A stretch of DNA of 64,000 nucleotides from Sphingomonas xinjiangensis (GCF_014199255.1 NZ_JACIJF010000001.1:248001-312000); one strand, 5' to 3'. Counted from the stretch's first letter, positions 26,443-40,927 are shown. The notes: a model not told the origin generated them from the letters alone. Program-made: numbers and translations.

Positions 26443-28470
26443 TTACTGATCCAGGAAGCTACGCATCTTTCGCGACCGCGAAGGGTGCTTCAGCTTGCGC
26501 AAAGCTTTTGCTTCGATCTGGCGAATGCGCTCGCGAGTCACCGAGAATTGCTGCCCTACTTCCTCCAACGTGTGATCGGTGTTCATGCCGATACCGAAGC
26601 GCATGCGCAGCACGCGCTCCTCGCGCGGAGTAAGCGAGGCAAGAACGCGCGTGACCGTTTCCTTCAGGTTCGCCTGAATGGCGGCATCCACCGGGATGAT
26701 CGCGTTCTTGTCCTCAATGAAGTCGCCCAGATGGCTGTCTTCCTCGTCGCCGATCGGCGTTTCGAGCGAGATCGGCTCCTTGGCGATCTTCATGACCTTA
26801 CGGACCTTCTCCAATGGCATGGAGAGGCGCTCGGCCATTTCCTCGGGCGTAGGCTCGCGGCCCTGCTCGTGAAGGAACTGCCGGCTGGTTCGAACCAGCT
26901 TGTTGATCGTCTCGATCATGTGAACCGGGATGCGGATGGTCCGCGCCTGGTCTGCGATCGAGCGCGTGATCGCTTGCCGAATCCACCAAGTCGCGTAGGT
27001 CGAGAACTTGTAGCCGCGGCGGTATTCGAACTTATCGACTGCCTTCATCAAGCCGATATTGCCTTCCTGGATGAGATCCAGGAACTGAAGGCCGCGATTG
27101 GTGTACTTTTTGGCGATCGAGATCACGAGACGCAGATTGGCCTCGACCATCTCCTTCTTGGCAATACGGGCCTCGCGCTCGCCCTTTTGCACCATGTTCA
27201 CGATGCGGCGGAACTCGGCCAAGGCCATGCCGGTGGCCTGGCTGATCTCGCTGATCTCAATGCGGATGCGGTCGACCGCGGGCGCTTCGTTTTCGGCGAA
27301 CGCCTTCCACTTCTTGTCGAGCTTCGACACCGTGGCGATGAAGCTCTCGTCCAGTTCATGGTTCACATAGCGGTCGAGGAAGTCCTTGCGCGGCACCTTA
27401 TGGCGCTCGGCGAGGCGCAGCATCTGGCCGCCCAGCGCAGTCAGGCGCCGGTTGAAGCTATAGAGCTGGTCGACGAGATACTCGATCTTGGCGTTGTGGA
27501 ACTGGACGCTCTCCACCTCGGCGGTGAGTTCCTCGCGCAATTTGTGATAGCTGCGCTCCTGCGCGGCGGCCAATTCACCGCCGGCTGCCATTGCTTCCAG
27601 CCGCTGCTGCTGGAGCTTCGAGAACTTCTTGTAGATCGCAGTGATGTTGGCGAACTTCTCAAGCGCCTGCGGCTTGAGTGTTTCTTCCATCTGCGCCAGG
27701 CTGAGGGTGTTGTCTTCCTCATCGTCGTCCGATGCCCGCGGGGTGCGGCGCTCGGTCATCGAGTCCTCGTCTTCGTCCTCGGCGACCTCTTCGGGCTCTT
27801 CTTCTTCCTTGAAGGACGGGCCAGCGGTCTTTTCGCTGATCTCGCCGTCGCCTTCTTCGGAAAGCGCATCGGCACCGGGGTCCTTGGACAGCATCGCGTC
27901 GAGATCCAGGATTTCGCGCAGCTGCATCGTGCCTTCGTTCAGCGCGTTCGACCAGCCGATGATTGCGTTAAAGGTGATCGGCGACTCGCACAGGCCAAGG
28001 ATCATGGTGTCCCGCCCGGCCTCGATCCGCTTGGCGATCGCAATCTCGCCTTCGCGGCTGAGCAGTTCCACCGCGCCCATCTCGCGCAGGTACATGCGCA
28101 CCGGATCGTCGGTGCGGTCGACCGTTTCCTTCTTCTTGGCGATTTCGAAGGCGGGCTCGTCTTCCTTGCCTTCGGCCGACTCGGCCTCGTCGGGCGTGTC
28201 GTCCTCGGGCTCGGCGTCCTCGCCGGCTTCCTCATTCTCGACGACGTTGATGCCCATGTCGTTGAGCGCGGCCATGACGTCCTCGATCTGCTCGGAGGAC
28301 ATCTGATCCTGCGGCAGCATCTCGTTCAACTGGTCGACGGTGATGTAGCCGCGCTTCTTGGCGCGCGCGACAAGCTTCTTGAGCGTGCCTTCGTTAAGAT
28401 CGATCAGCGGCGCGTCGCCCACGTCGATCGTGGTGTCGTCGCCGTCGCCGCCGCCATTAGCCTTCGCCAT
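26443..28470 (-). CDS. rpoD: RNA polymerase sigma factor RpoD (sigma-70)
   Basis: Housekeeping sigma factor, 675 residues from the ATG at 28470 ([12 protein letters not shown]); an upstream in-frame ATG is less likely. Region 1.1 ([20 protein letters not shown]) and a long acidic non-conserved region are followed by regions 2-4, seen in [18 protein letters not shown], the region 3 segment and the C-terminal helix-turn-helix [19 protein letters not shown]. Third gene of the yqeY-dnaG-rpoD operon, 42 bases after dnaG, with a good terminator behind it. Confidence 0.98.
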   Translation of the reverse strand: MAKANGGGDGDDTTIDVGDAPLIDLNEGTLKKLVARAKKRGYITVDQLNEMLPQDQMSSEQIEDVMAALNDMGINVVENEEAGEDAEPEDDTPDEAESAEGKEDEPAFEIAKKKETVDRTDDPVRMYLREMGAVELLSREGEIAIAKRIEAGRDTMILGLCESPITFNAIIGWSNALNEGTMQLREILDLDAMLSKDPGADALSEEGDGEISEKTAGPSFKEEEEPEEVAEDEDEDSMTERRTPRASDDDEEDNTLSLAQMEETLKPQALEKFANITAIYKKFSKLQQQRLEAMAAGGELAAAQERSYHKLREELTAEVESVQFHNAKIEYLVDQLYSFNRRLTALGGQMLRLAERHKVPRKDFLDRYVNHELDESFIATVSKLDKKWKAFAENEAPAVDRIRIEISEISQATGMALAEFRRIVNMVQKGEREARIAKKEMVEANLRLVISIAKKYTNRGLQFLDLIQEGNIGLMKAVDKFEYRRGYKFSTYATWWIRQAITRSIADQARTIRIPVHMIETINKLVRTSRQFLHEQGREPTPEEMAERLSMPLEKVRKVMKIAKEPISLETPIGDEEDSHLGDFIEDKNAIIPVDAAIQANLKETVTRVLASLTPREERVLRMRFGIGMNTDHTLEEVGQQFSVTRERIRQIEAKALRKLKHPSRSRKMRSFLDQ

Positions 28471-28512
28471 CAAAAACCCTCGGTATGCAGATGGCGGCAA
28501 TTATACGCCGCC

Positions 28513-30399
28513 CTAATCATCGAATTCTTCTTCGTCCGCAAGTCTCAGGTTGGCAAGCCGCTCGAGCAGTTCCTGACGCCTCCGCGAAAGCGCCACCTGC
28601 CGGGTAAAGGCCTCCTCCGACCCGTCCCTCGACAAGCATGCGGTTGCCTCGGCTAGCGCCGCGTCTACCGCCGGCTGCTCCACCATGACCGCTATCGCCT
28701 CGTTCAAGTCCTCGCGCGCCCTTTCCGCATCGGCCGGGTTGGACCGGCAAAACGAAAAGGGTAGCGTATCGGCTCGAAGAAGGTCGCTCGCCACCTGATC
28801 AAATCCAGACCGCGCCAATATGGTGAGGACTTTACCTTGATCAAGCTGCCGGTCTTCAAGCGCCACGTCGATTACCGCTTCGAACAATTTGCCGAGCGCG
28901 CCGGAAGCTGTGCGCAACGAGCCGAGCACTTCCATGTGACGGGCGATCTCCACCGGATGGCGGATCAGCCCGGCCAGAACGGCCTTGGCGAGGGCAGGGT
29001 CGAGTCCGTCGGTTCCCAGGGTGCGGGCCTTGGCCGAAGGGGGCGCCTCAGGCGGCTGCCACACCCCGCGTGCGTTGCGGCTACCGCGCCCCGGGCGCGC
29101 TCCGCCCGCCTGGTACTGGCGCGGCTGGAACTCGCGCGGGCCGCGATCGAAATGCTTATCGATCCGCTCCCGGAACTCGGCCTTGTATTCCGACTTCACG
29201 CTTGGCTCGGCGATCGTTTCGGCCACCGCCGTCAGCCGTTGCTTGAGCCCGGCGCGCTGTTCGGGCGTGGTGAGTGGTTCGGCGGCAACTTCGCTCCGCC
29301 ACAACAGATCCGACAGCGGCTGGGGCTGGGCCAGCAGTCCCTCGAACGCGGCGGCGCCCTTCGTGCGGACCAAGTCGTCCGGGTCGAGGCCGTCGCCCAG
29401 CGGCACGAAGGCGAGGCTGCGGCCCGGCTGGAGCAAGGGCAGGGCACGGTGCGCGGTGCGCAACGCGGCCTTTTGTCCTGCCGAGTCGCCATCGAAGCAC
29501 AGCAGCGGCACCTCGGTCATCCGCCACAGCCGCTCGAGCTGGTGCTCGGTCATTGCAGTGCCAAGCGGCGCGACGGCTTCGTCGAATCCGGCCTGGGCGA
29601 GCGCGATCACATCCATATAGCCTTCGACCGCGATCACCCGGCCGGTCTTGCGCGCAGCGGCTTGGGCCCGGTCGAGATTGTAGAGCGTGCGCCCCTTGTC
29701 GAACAGCGGGGTCTCCGGGGAATTCAGATATTTGGGCTCGCCCTCACCGATGATCCGCCCGCCAAACGCGATCACGCGCCCGCGCGCATCGCGGATCGGG
29801 ATCATCAGCCGCCCCCGAAACCGGTCATAGGGCTCCTTGCCCTCGACCTGGATCAGCAGCCCGGCTTCGACCAGCATCGCGTCGCCATAGCTCGCCAGCG
29901 CCTGGCGCAGCTTGCCGCGCGAGTCAGGCGAAAAGCCCATGCCAAAGGCGCGCGCGGTCGCTTCCGAAATCCCGCGCCGCTTGAGCAACGCGCGCGCTTC
30001 GCTCCCCTCGATCCCACCCAGCCGTTCGGTGAACCACGCGGCAGCGTCGCTCATGACGTCGTGCAGCCCCTTGGCGCGCTCGGCCTTTTGCGCGGCGCGG
30101 CGGTCCTGCTCGGGCATTTCCAGACCCGCCGCATGGGCGAGCTCCTTCACTGCATCGATGAACGGCAGCCCCTGCTGCTCGGTCATCCAGCGGATCGCGT
30201 CGCCATGCGCCGAGCAGCCGAAGCAATGGTAAAAGCCCTTGTCGTCGTTGACGTAGAAGCTCGGCGTCTTCTCGTTATGAAACGGGCAGCAGGCGCGGAA
30301 CTCCCGCCCGGCGCGCTGCAGCTTCACGGTTTTGGCAATCAGCCCGGACAGCAACGTCCGGGCGCGCAGTTCGTCGAGAAAGGCGGGGGTAAGGCTCAC
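28513..30399 (-). CDS. dnaG: DNA primase
   Basis: Synthesises RNA primers at replication forks, 628 residues, starting with GTG at 30399. The CHC2 zinc-binding domain is visible at the N-terminus (CCPFHNEKTPSFYV and YHCFGCSAHGD), followed by the catalytic TOPRIM core (VIAVEGYMDVIAL) and a C-terminal helicase-interaction region. It begins one base after the yqeY stop, so the two are tightly coupled. The order dnaG then rpoD is the classic macromolecular synthesis operon. Confidence 0.97.
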   Translation of the reverse strand: MSLTPAFLDELRARTLLSGLIAKTVKLQRAGREFRACCPFHNEKTPSFYVNDDKGFYHCFGCSAHGDAIRWMTEQQGLPFIDAVKELAHAAGLEMPEQDRRAAQKAERAKGLHDVMSDAAAWFTERLGGIEGSEARALLKRRGISEATARAFGMGFSPDSRGKLRQALASYGDAMLVEAGLLIQVEGKEPYDRFRGRLMIPIRDARGRVIAFGGRIIGEGEPKYLNSPETPLFDKGRTLYNLDRAQAAARKTGRVIAVEGYMDVIALAQAGFDEAVAPLGTAMTEHQLERLWRMTEVPLLCFDGDSAGQKAALRTAHRALPLLQPGRSLAFVPLGDGLDPDDLVRTKGAAAFEGLLAQPQPLSDLLWRSEVAAEPLTTPEQRAGLKQRLTAVAETIAEPSVKSEYKAEFRERIDKHFDRGPREFQPRQYQAGGARPGRGSRNARGVWQPPEAPPSAKARTLGTDGLDPALAKAVLAGLIRHPVEIARHMEVLGSLRTASGALGKLFEAVIDVALEDRQLDQGKVLTILARSGFDQVASDLLRADTLPFSFCRSNPADAERAREDLNEAIAVMVEQPAVDAALAEATACLSRDGSEEAFTRQVALSRRRQELLERLANLRLADEEEFDD

Positions 30400-30400
30400 C

Positions 30401-30853
30401 TCAGCTCAACGCCGCCTTCACCAGTCCGCTCGCCTTGCTCATGTCCAGGCTCGCGGCATGCCGGGCCTTCAGCTCGGCCATCACCCGGCCCATGTCCTTC
30501 ATCCCCGCTGCGCCGAGATCCGCCTTGATCGTCTCGATCGCCGCGCGTGTCTCGTCCTCGCTCATCTGCGCAGGCAGGAAGCGCTCGATCACCGCCACCT
30601 CGGCGGCCTCCGCGTCGGCAAGCTCCTGGCGCCCCCCTTGGGTGTACATCTCGATCGATTCGCGGCGCTGCTTGACCATCTTCTGGAGCACTTCGACCAC
30701 CAGCGCGTCGTCATCGGCCGGCGCGCCGCCGGTGCGCGCTTCAATGTCGCGGTTCTTGATGGCGCTCTGGATCAAGCTGATCGCCCCGCGCGTCGGCTTG
30801 TCGCCGGCCTTCATAGCCGCGATCTGGGCAGCCTTGATATCGTCTCGGATCAT
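30401..30853 (-). CDS. GatB/YqeY domain protein
   Basis: 150 residues, helical, matching the YqeY family related to the tail domain of GatB (MIRDDIKAAQIAAMKAGD at the start, AAQMSEDETR-like middle, GMKDMGRVMAELKAR near the end). The ATG at 30853 is chosen; the frame is open far upstream but only as a shadow of carA. It occupies the first position of the operon where enterobacteria have rpsU. Its role may be in tRNA-dependent amidation or tRNA-related quality control; that is not established. Confidence 0.9.
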   Translation of the reverse strand: MIRDDIKAAQIAAMKAGDKPTRGAISLIQSAIKNRDIEARTGGAPADDDALVVEVLQKMVKQRRESIEMYTQGGRQELADAEAAEVAVIERFLPAQMSEDETRAAIETIKADLGAAGMKDMGRVMAELKARHAASLDMSKASGLVKAALS

Positions 30854-30982
30854 GTCGAACTCTCTTGGAATCGGGGAATGTGGTGCTGATAGACCCGCGA
30901 ACCGGTTGACGCGAGGGGGCAGGGGGTCTAGCCGCCGCGACTTAGCGACATCGCTGCAACCTGAATGGAGAGCCACCCCTCG

Positions 30983-32152
30983 ATGGCCGAAGCCAAACCC
31001 TTGTCTGCGCCTCCCGGAGCCACCGGCGTATTGGTATTGGCCTCTGGCGACGTGGTCTGGGGCCGAGGGTTCGGGGCCGAGGGCCACGCGGTCGGCGAAG
31101 TGTGCTTCCACACCGCGATGACCGGCTATCAGGAGATCATGACCGACCCGAGCTTTGCCGGTCAGATCATCAATTTCACGTTCCCGCACATCGGCAATGT
31201 CGGCGCCAACCCCGACGATGTCGAGGCCGACGAGCCGCACGCGCTGGGCATGATCGTGCGCGAGGACGTGACCGAGCCGTCGAACTTCCGGGCGACCGAG
31301 CATCTCGATACCTGGATGGCCAAGCACGCCCGCATCGGCCTGTCGGGCATCGACACCCGCGCGCTCACGCGCCGCATCCGCACGGGCGGCGCGCCCAACG
31401 GCGTGATCGCGCATTCGAAGGCCGGCAAGTTCGACATCCCCGCTTTGCTCAAACAAGCCAAGGAATGGCCGGGGCTCGAGGGAATGGACCTCGCAATCTC
31501 GGTCACCGCCGAGACGCATTATGGCTGGGAAGGCGGCGTCTGGCGCCTGGGCTTCGGCTATGACGCGGCCGGCGAGCAGGCCGCGCAGGGCAAGCCGCAC
31601 GTGGTCGCGATCGACTATGGCTCGAAGCACAACATCTTCCGCAACCTGGCGAAAGCCGGCGCCCGCGTGACGGTGTTGCCCGCACAGGCGACCTTCGAAC
31701 AGGCGATGGCCTTCGCGCCCGACGGCTTCTTCCTCTCCAACGGTCCCGGCGACCCCGCCGCAACCGCCGACTATGCCGTGCCGGTGATCCAGCAGATGCT
31801 GGAAAGCGGCAAGCCGGTGTTCGGCATCTGCCTGGGCCACCAGCTGCTGGCGCTCGCGGTCGGCGCCAAGACGTCGAAGATGTTCCAGGGCCACCGTGGC
31901 GCCAATCATCCGGTCAAGCGCCTGAGCGACGGCGCGGTCGAGATCACCAGCATGAACCACGGCTTCTCCGTGCTGAGCGAGACGCTGCCGGCCAACGCGC
32001 GCGAAACGCATGTGTCGCTGTTCGACGGGTCGAACGCGGGTTTTGAGCTTACCGACCGCCCGGCCTTCGCGGTGCAGTACCACCCGGAGGCGAGCCCGGG
32101 GCCGCAAGACAGCCTGTATCTGTTCGAACGGTTCGTGGGGATGCTCGCTTGA
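30983..32152 (+). CDS. carA: Carbamoyl-phosphate synthase small subunit
   Basis: Glutamine amidotransferase subunit that supplies ammonia to CarB for pyrimidine and arginine synthesis. 389 residues from the ATG at 30983 (GGAGAG upstream); an ATG six codons earlier is possible. The N-terminal CPSase domain and the class I amidotransferase domain are intact, with the nucleophile Cys in FGICLGHQLLALAVG and the His of VQYHPEASPGP. It is divergent from yqeY. A repeat-bounded nuclease gene separates it from carB, which is usually adjacent. Confidence 0.96.
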   Translation: MAEAKPLSAPPGATGVLVLASGDVVWGRGFGAEGHAVGEVCFHTAMTGYQEIMTDPSFAGQIINFTFPHIGNVGANPDDVEADEPHALGMIVREDVTEPSNFRATEHLDTWMAKHARIGLSGIDTRALTRRIRTGGAPNGVIAHSKAGKFDIPALLKQAKEWPGLEGMDLAISVTAETHYGWEGGVWRLGFGYDAAGEQAAQGKPHVVAIDYGSKHNIFRNLAKAGARVTVLPAQATFEQAMAFAPDGFFLSNGPGDPAATADYAVPVIQQMLESGKPVFGICLGHQLLALAVGAKTSKMFQGHRGANHPVKRLSDGAVEITSMNHGFSVLSETLPANARETHVSLFDGSNAGFELTDRPAFAVQYHPEASPGPQDSLYLFERFVGMLA

Positions 32153-32167
32153 TGGCGGACGGCGTGT

Positions 32168-32300
32168 TCTCCCTCACCCCCTTTAGGGGGAGAGGGAAGA
32201 GCCGCGTAGCGGCGAAGGGAGCGGGGGGAATAGCTACTTCCTCGCGAGCGCAGCCCGCTTCCCCCTCTCCCAAACCTCTCCCCCTGAAGAGGGAGAGGGC
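32168..32300 (+). repeat. Composite palindromic repeat downstream of carA, left boundary of DUF559 cassette
   Basis: Begins with a C-run/G-run hairpin (CCCCCTTTAGGGGG, 32176-32190 region). It ends with a 40-base segment at 32261-32300 that recurs at 32670-32709 with 37 of 40 bases identical and in the same orientation. The two copies bracket the DUF559 gene. The whole 149-base carA-DUF559 gap is repeat-like and holds no gene. Confidence 0.7.
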
Positions 32301-32301
32301 T

Positions 32302-32661
32302 TTAGAAGTAGCGGCCGACGGCCATGAGGATCGCGCGGGCGACGCCTTCGGGATTGGTCATGACGTCGTTGTTGGCGAACCGGACCACGCGCCAGCCTTG
32401 TGCCTCGAGTTCGGCAGTGCGCGCCGCATCATGCGCTTCCGCGCCGGGCAGCGCGTGCGTTTCTCCATCAAGCTCGACGATCAGGCGGTGCGATCGCGCT
32501 ACGAAGTCGGCGATGAAGCGTTGGCGGACATTCTGCCGAACGAATTTGACGCCCTGAAGCTTGCCGGCGCGAACCACTTCCCACAGCGCCCGCTCGGGCT
32601 CGCTCATGTCGCGTCGAAGTTCCTTCGCACGCACTCTCGTCTGAACGTTTCGCTTCGCCAA
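32302..32661 (-). CDS. DUF559 endonuclease-domain protein between carA and carB
   Basis: About 120 residues of a PD-(D/E)XK nuclease-like fold related to very-short-patch repair enzymes: [34 protein letters not shown], then [11 protein letters not shown] with the Glu-x-Asp catalytic pair, and [13 protein letters not shown]. The start is uncertain: TTG at 32661, GTG at 32634 or ATG at 32607. The longer open frame runs into the repeat and the start of carB and is unlikely. It lies on the strand opposite to carA and carB, and its stop codon is two bases from the left 40-bp repeat. Confidence 0.78.
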   Translation of the reverse strand: MAKRNVQTRVRAKELRRDMSEPERALWEVVRAGKLQGVKFVRQNVRQRFIADFVARSHRLIVELDGETHALPGAEAHDAARTAELEAQGWRVVRFANNDVMTNPEGVARAILMAVGRYF

Positions 32662-32669
32662 GGCGGAGC

Positions 32670-32709
32670 CCCCCTCTCCCAACCCTCTCCCCCTGAAGCG
32701 GGGGAGGGC
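32670..32709 (+). repeat. Right 40-bp direct repeat of the DUF559 cassette
   Basis: Same orientation and 37/40 identity to 32261-32300, offset 409 bases. Contains CCCTCTCCCCCTGAAG followed by a G-run, so it can form a hairpin. It ends 17 bases before the carB ATG and probably lies in the carB leader. Confidence 0.75.
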
Positions 32710-32725
32710 TACCCCGGATACCATC

Positions 32726-36064
<3,339 letters not shown>

Positions 36065-36082
36065 GCGCCGCACCATGTGCCT

Positions 36083-36237
36083 TCTTCCTCCCCTCCCTGC
36101 AAGGGAGGGGCAGGGGGAGGGTGTTGCGGCGGGCGAGGCTCGACGCCTCGAACCGCCGCCTGGACTAGGCGAGAGTCTCTTAACCGCGCAGACGCGCGCA
36201 CCCACCCTGACCCCTCCCTTACAACAAGGGGCTTGCC
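36083..36237 (+). repeat. Palindromic repeat region between carB and greA
   Basis: A perfect 9-bp-arm hairpin (36090-36098 with 36102-36110, loop GCA) is followed by a G-rich run, then GC-rich sequence and a second partial C-run/G-run copy near 36205-36233. It is of the same type as the elements at 18562 and 32168. Together with the greA leader it fills the 332-base carB-greA gap. No gene is seen there. Confidence 0.62.
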
Positions 36238-36271
36238 GGCGGTGAATTACGGCCACATCCAGGCAGCCCGC

Positions 36272-36300
36272 TTGATGTTTGCCCCTGGCAGCCTTAATAT
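36272..36300 (+). promoter_or_regulatory. Sigma-70 promoter of greA
   Basis: TTGATG (36272-36277), 17-base spacer, TAATAT (36295-36300): a near-consensus housekeeping promoter in an AT-richer patch just past the repeat. Transcription would start near 36307, giving a leader of about 90 bases before the greA ATG. Confidence 0.6.
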
Positions 36301-36396
36301 TATCGCTCGCACAACGATCTCCCCAATCACCATCATGTGCGGGCGCTCTCTTCACGAGGCGCTTGGGGAGGAGGCTTTGACGAAGGACACGGGCGC

Positions 36397-36873
36397 ATGG
36401 CGACGGTCGATAAGATGCCGATGCTCAAGGAAGGCTATGAGAAGCTCACCGCCGAGCTGAAGCGCCTCAAAACGGAACGCCCACTGATCGTGGACGCGAT
36501 CGAGGAAGCGCGCGCGCACGGCGATCTTTCGGAAAACGCCGAATATCATGCTGCCAAGGAGCAGCAGGGCCAGAACGAAGCGACCATCGCCGATATCGAA
36601 GGCAAGCTGAGCCGCGCCCAGATCATCGATCCCAAGGATCTGTCGGGTGACAAGATCGTGTTCGGCGCGACGGTGACGTTGCTTGACGAAGACGACAAGC
36701 CGATCCGCTACCAGATCGTCAGCGAAACCGAAGCCGATGCCAGCATCGGACGCATCTCGTACAATTCGCCGATCGGGCGCGCCCTGATCGGCCGCAAGAT
36801 CGATGAAGAGGTCGAAGTGTCGGTGCCGGCAGGCGACCGCTATTATCTCGTCTCGAAGATCGAGTTCATCTGA
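36397..36873 (+). CDS. greA: Transcription elongation factor GreA
   Basis: Rescues backtracked RNA polymerase by stimulating transcript cleavage. 158 residues from the ATG at 36397 ([17 protein letters not shown]). The N-terminal antiparallel coiled coil with the conserved tip [20 protein letters not shown] and the C-terminal FKBP-like domain ([20 protein letters not shown]) are intact. A longer start 20 codons upstream has no family support. A rhomboid gene follows eight bases downstream. Confidence 0.97.
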   Translation: MATVDKMPMLKEGYEKLTAELKRLKTERPLIVDAIEEARAHGDLSENAEYHAAKEQQGQNEATIADIEGKLSRAQIIDPKDLSGDKIVFGATVTLLDEDDKPIRYQIVSETEADASIGRISYNSPIGRALIGRKIDEEVEVSVPAGDRYYLVSKIEFI

Positions 36874-36881
36874 GCCCGTTG

Positions 36882-37505
36882 ATGCAGCGGGTCTCCGCGA
36901 CGACCGCGATCATCGCCTTGACGGCGGTGGTGAGCGCGGCCGTCATCCTTGGCCATTACGATTATGACGCGAGCATGCGCGCGGGGTTCATTCCTGCGCG
37001 CCTCAGCGGGGTGGCCACCGATTTCGCCGCGGTGCCTGCATGGCTGACCCCGCTCACCTGTACGCTGCTCCATGGCGGCTTCCTGCACCTGGGCATGAAC
37101 ATGCTGATGCTCGGCTTCACCGGCAAGGAAACCGAGCGTGCGCTTGGGGCCGCCGGTATCGTGCTGCTCTATGTGGTCGGCGCGTTCGTCGCCGCCTTCG
37201 CGCAGTGGCTGCCCGATCCTCAGGCCACTATTCCGATGATCGGTGCCAGCGGCGCGGCGTCGGCGGTGGTCGGCGCCTATTCGCTGCTGTTCGGCCGTTC
37301 GCGCGCCAAGGCGATCGGACCGATCCCGGCGCAGGCGGTGCATGTGGTGTGGTTGGCCGTTGCGTGGACGGTGGTGAACCTGCTCAGCGCCTTTGCGTTT
37401 CTCGGCGCTGGCGTGGCGGTCGCGGCGCCGGCCCATATCGGCGGCTTCCTCGCCGGGCTGGTGCTGGCCAAGCCGCTGCTGCGCTGGCGCTGGCGCAAAG
37501 CATGA
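36882..37505 (+). CDS. Rhomboid family intramembrane serine protease
   Basis: 207 residues, about six transmembrane helices. Rhomboid signatures are clear: LLHGGFLHLGMNMLML with the oxyanion His and Asn, catalytic Ser123 in IGASGAAS and catalytic His185 in PAHIGGFLAG. It cleaves membrane proteins within the bilayer; the substrate is unknown. It starts eight bases after greA and is likely co-transcribed. A 10-bp hairpin begins at its stop codon. Confidence 0.92.
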   Translation: MQRVSATTAIIALTAVVSAAVILGHYDYDASMRAGFIPARLSGVATDFAAVPAWLTPLTCTLLHGGFLHLGMNMLMLGFTGKETERALGAAGIVLLYVVGAFVAAFAQWLPDPQATIPMIGASGAASAVVGAYSLLFGRSRAKAIGPIPAQAVHVVWLAVAWTVVNLLSAFAFLGAGVAVAAPAHIGGFLAGLVLAKPLLRWRWRKA

Positions 37506-37527
37506 CCCCGGCGCGGGGCCGGGGTCA
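37503..37527 (+). terminator. Hairpin at the end of the rhomboid gene
   Basis: Perfect 10-bp arms (37503-37512 and 37518-37527) with a 5-base loop; the left arm includes the stop codon. No T-run follows, so termination strength is uncertain. It lies between convergent genes and could serve both. Confidence 0.5.
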
Positions 37528-37533
37528 GCTAGG

Positions 37534-37761
37534 TCACGCCTGGGTCTTGTCCAGGTCCGGCTCGAGTAGCCGGTGCAAGTGGACGACCACGTATTTCATC
37601 TCTGCGTCGTCCACCGTGCGGTGGGCAGCAGCGCGCCACGCCTTCTCGGCTGCGGCATAGTCGGCGTAGATGCCGACAACATCGAGTTTCGATGGGTCGG
37701 TAAAATCGAGCGTCTGCGGATCGGTCACGCGACCGCCGAAGACGAGGTGCAGTTTGCTCAT
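37534..37761 (-). CDS. DUF4170 family protein
   Basis: 75 residues, soluble: KLHLVFGGRVTDPQTLDF, VVGIYADYAAAEKAWRAAA and KYVVVHLHRLLEPD fit the DUF4170 family of alphaproteobacteria, whose function is unknown. TCCTCC on the plus strand just beyond 37761 gives a strong ribosome binding site on the minus strand. It stands alone, 82 bases from the membrane stress operon upstream, with the GC hairpin past its stop. Confidence 0.85.
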   Translation of the reverse strand: MSKLHLVFGGRVTDPQTLDFTDPSKLDVVGIYADYAAAEKAWRAAAHRTVDDAEMKYVVVHLHRLLEPDLDKTQA

Positions 37762-37843
37762 TTTTCCTCCTGGAGGAGCGGTACGCGGCTGCCCTTACCG
37801 AGGAAAGCCGCGACCGCTCAACCCCAAAAGGTGGTGACCGTAA

Positions 37844-38206
37844 TCACGCCTGCTGCGCGGCACCTTTGGCAGCTTCCGTAACCGTGCCGAAAAACGCCGA
37901 AACCCGCTCCTTCGTCGCATCCTTGTCGGGAATCAGCGCGTCGATTTCCTGACGCCCCGCTTCCTTCGCCGCCTGCGCTGCCGCAGTGGCGCGCTGTGCC
38001 AGCGTGCGGCCGAGCGGATCAAGCAGTTCACGCTCCTTGGCGACGCGCGGCAGCAGAACGCCGACGAGAACGCCCAAGGCGACGCCGCCGGCGAGGAGCG
38101 CGATCGGGTTGTCACCAAGATCGCCAACTACCTGACGCGCCTTGTCGGTGGTGCTGGTGGTTTGGCTGGCGGTCTGCCCGCTTTGCGTCGAAGTGCCGTT
38201 GCTCAT
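37844..38206 (-). CDS. YtxH-like small membrane protein, last gene of yqjDE-like operon
   Basis: 120 residues. A Ser/Thr/Gln-rich N-terminus is followed by one transmembrane helix (NPIALLAGGVALGVLVGVLL, about residues 33-52) and a long amphipathic Ala/Lys/Glu helix that could be coiled coil. This resembles YtxH/YqjD-type stress membrane proteins. Its ATG overlaps the stop of the DUF3618 gene by four bases, so it is translationally coupled. Confidence 0.8.
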   Translation of the reverse strand: MSNGTSTQSGQTASQTTSTTDKARQVVGDLGDNPIALLAGGVALGVLVGVLLPRVAKERELLDPLGRTLAQRATAAAQAAKEAGRQEIDALIPDKDATKERVSAFFGTVTEAAKGAAQQA

Positions 38207-38565
38207 GGTTGCTGTCCTTTCCTGACGGCGTAAGCCGTCGCAGTTTCTTCGTCGTTCAAACCACCGGCCCCTGCCGGGGTTGCATTCTGTCGAGGCTTGC
38301 GGCGCAGGAGTTTTCCGATCCACCCGCGGGCCAGGAAGAGCACCACGCCGCCTGCCACACCCGCGGCGGCATAGGGGCGCGCCCGCGCTGCATCCGCACC
38401 GCGTTGTGCCGCGGTGGTGAGGGTGGTGGTGGCGCTGTCCATCGCATTCTGAGCGAGGTTGCCGGGCTTCAGCCGCGTCTGAACCTCGCTCAACGTTCCG
38501 GTCAGCCGCGCACGCGCCGCTTCCACTCGCGCCTGTGCGGCGATCAAATCCGGGTTGCTGCTCAT
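38203..38565 (-). CDS. DUF3618 family protein
   Basis: 120 residues from the ATG at 38565 (MSSNPDLIAAQARVEAARARL), the usual DUF3618 opening in which a short helix with Arg and Leu repeats precedes LTGTLSEVQTRLKP. One transmembrane helix lies near residues 66-82 with a basic cytoplasmic tail. Overlaps the holin-like gene by four bases upstream and the YtxH-like gene downstream. The longer open frame overlaps the upstream gene and is a shadow. Confidence 0.85.
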   Translation of the reverse strand: MSSNPDLIAAQARVEAARARLTGTLSEVQTRLKPGNLAQNAMDSATTTLTTAAQRGADAARARPYAAAGVAGGVVLFLARGWIGKLLRRKPRQNATPAGAGGLNDEETATAYAVRKGQQP

Positions 38566-38903
38566 GACGCGCCTCCAAAGACACGCATGAGGTGCTTGTA
38601 GGCAAACCAGCCAAGCAGTCCCGCCACACTCAGCGTGACGATCACCACCGCGAGAGTCGCCAAACCGGGGCCGATCAAAGTCGCGAGGCTGAGTATCAGC
38701 CCGACGAGCAGCGCCGTGACCGCCGAACAAGCTAGCGCAAACGCGGCGACGCCGAACCCGATGCCGACACTTGCCTCACCAAGCTTTCCCGTGAGCAGGA
38801 CGCGGTAATAACCGATCTCCGCCCGCGCGAAGCTCTTGCCGTCTTCGACGAGGCGGCCGAACAGCGCGCCAACGCTCTCTTCCTGTGGCTCCGGTGCGAT
38901 CAC
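38562..38903 (-). CDS. YqjE-like / holin-superfamily III membrane protein
   Basis: 113 residues from a GTG at 38903, chosen because GAGGG lies about seven bases upstream and the upstream gene stops at 38917. The sequence has an amphipathic N-terminal part (GRLVEDGKSFARAEIGYYR) and two transmembrane helices, the arrangement of the Pfam family that includes E. coli YqjE. Despite the holin label, the context is a chromosomal stress operon and not a prophage. Confidence 0.8.
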   Translation of the reverse strand: MIAPEPQEESVGALFGRLVEDGKSFARAEIGYYRVLLTGKLGEASVGIGFGVAAFALACSAVTALLVGLILSLATLIGPGLATLAVVIVTLSVAGLLGWFAYKHLMRVFGGAS

Positions 38904-38916
38904 GCCCAAACCCTCT

Positions 38917-40927
<2,011 letters not shown>

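Noticed and set aside
26485..28656. 723-codon open frame antisense to rpoD
   Set aside because: Its Leu/Val/Phe/Asp/His pattern is the mirror of the rpoD codon bias. No ribosome binding site and no domain.
30906..30930. Promoter with TTGACG upstream of carA
   Set aside because: The -35 is good but no acceptable -10 exists at 16-18 bases, so it was not listed as a feature.
38562..38903. Prophage holin
   Set aside because: The holin-superfamily label fits only the fold. There is no lysis cassette or phage gene, and the gene is coupled to yqjD-like stress genes.
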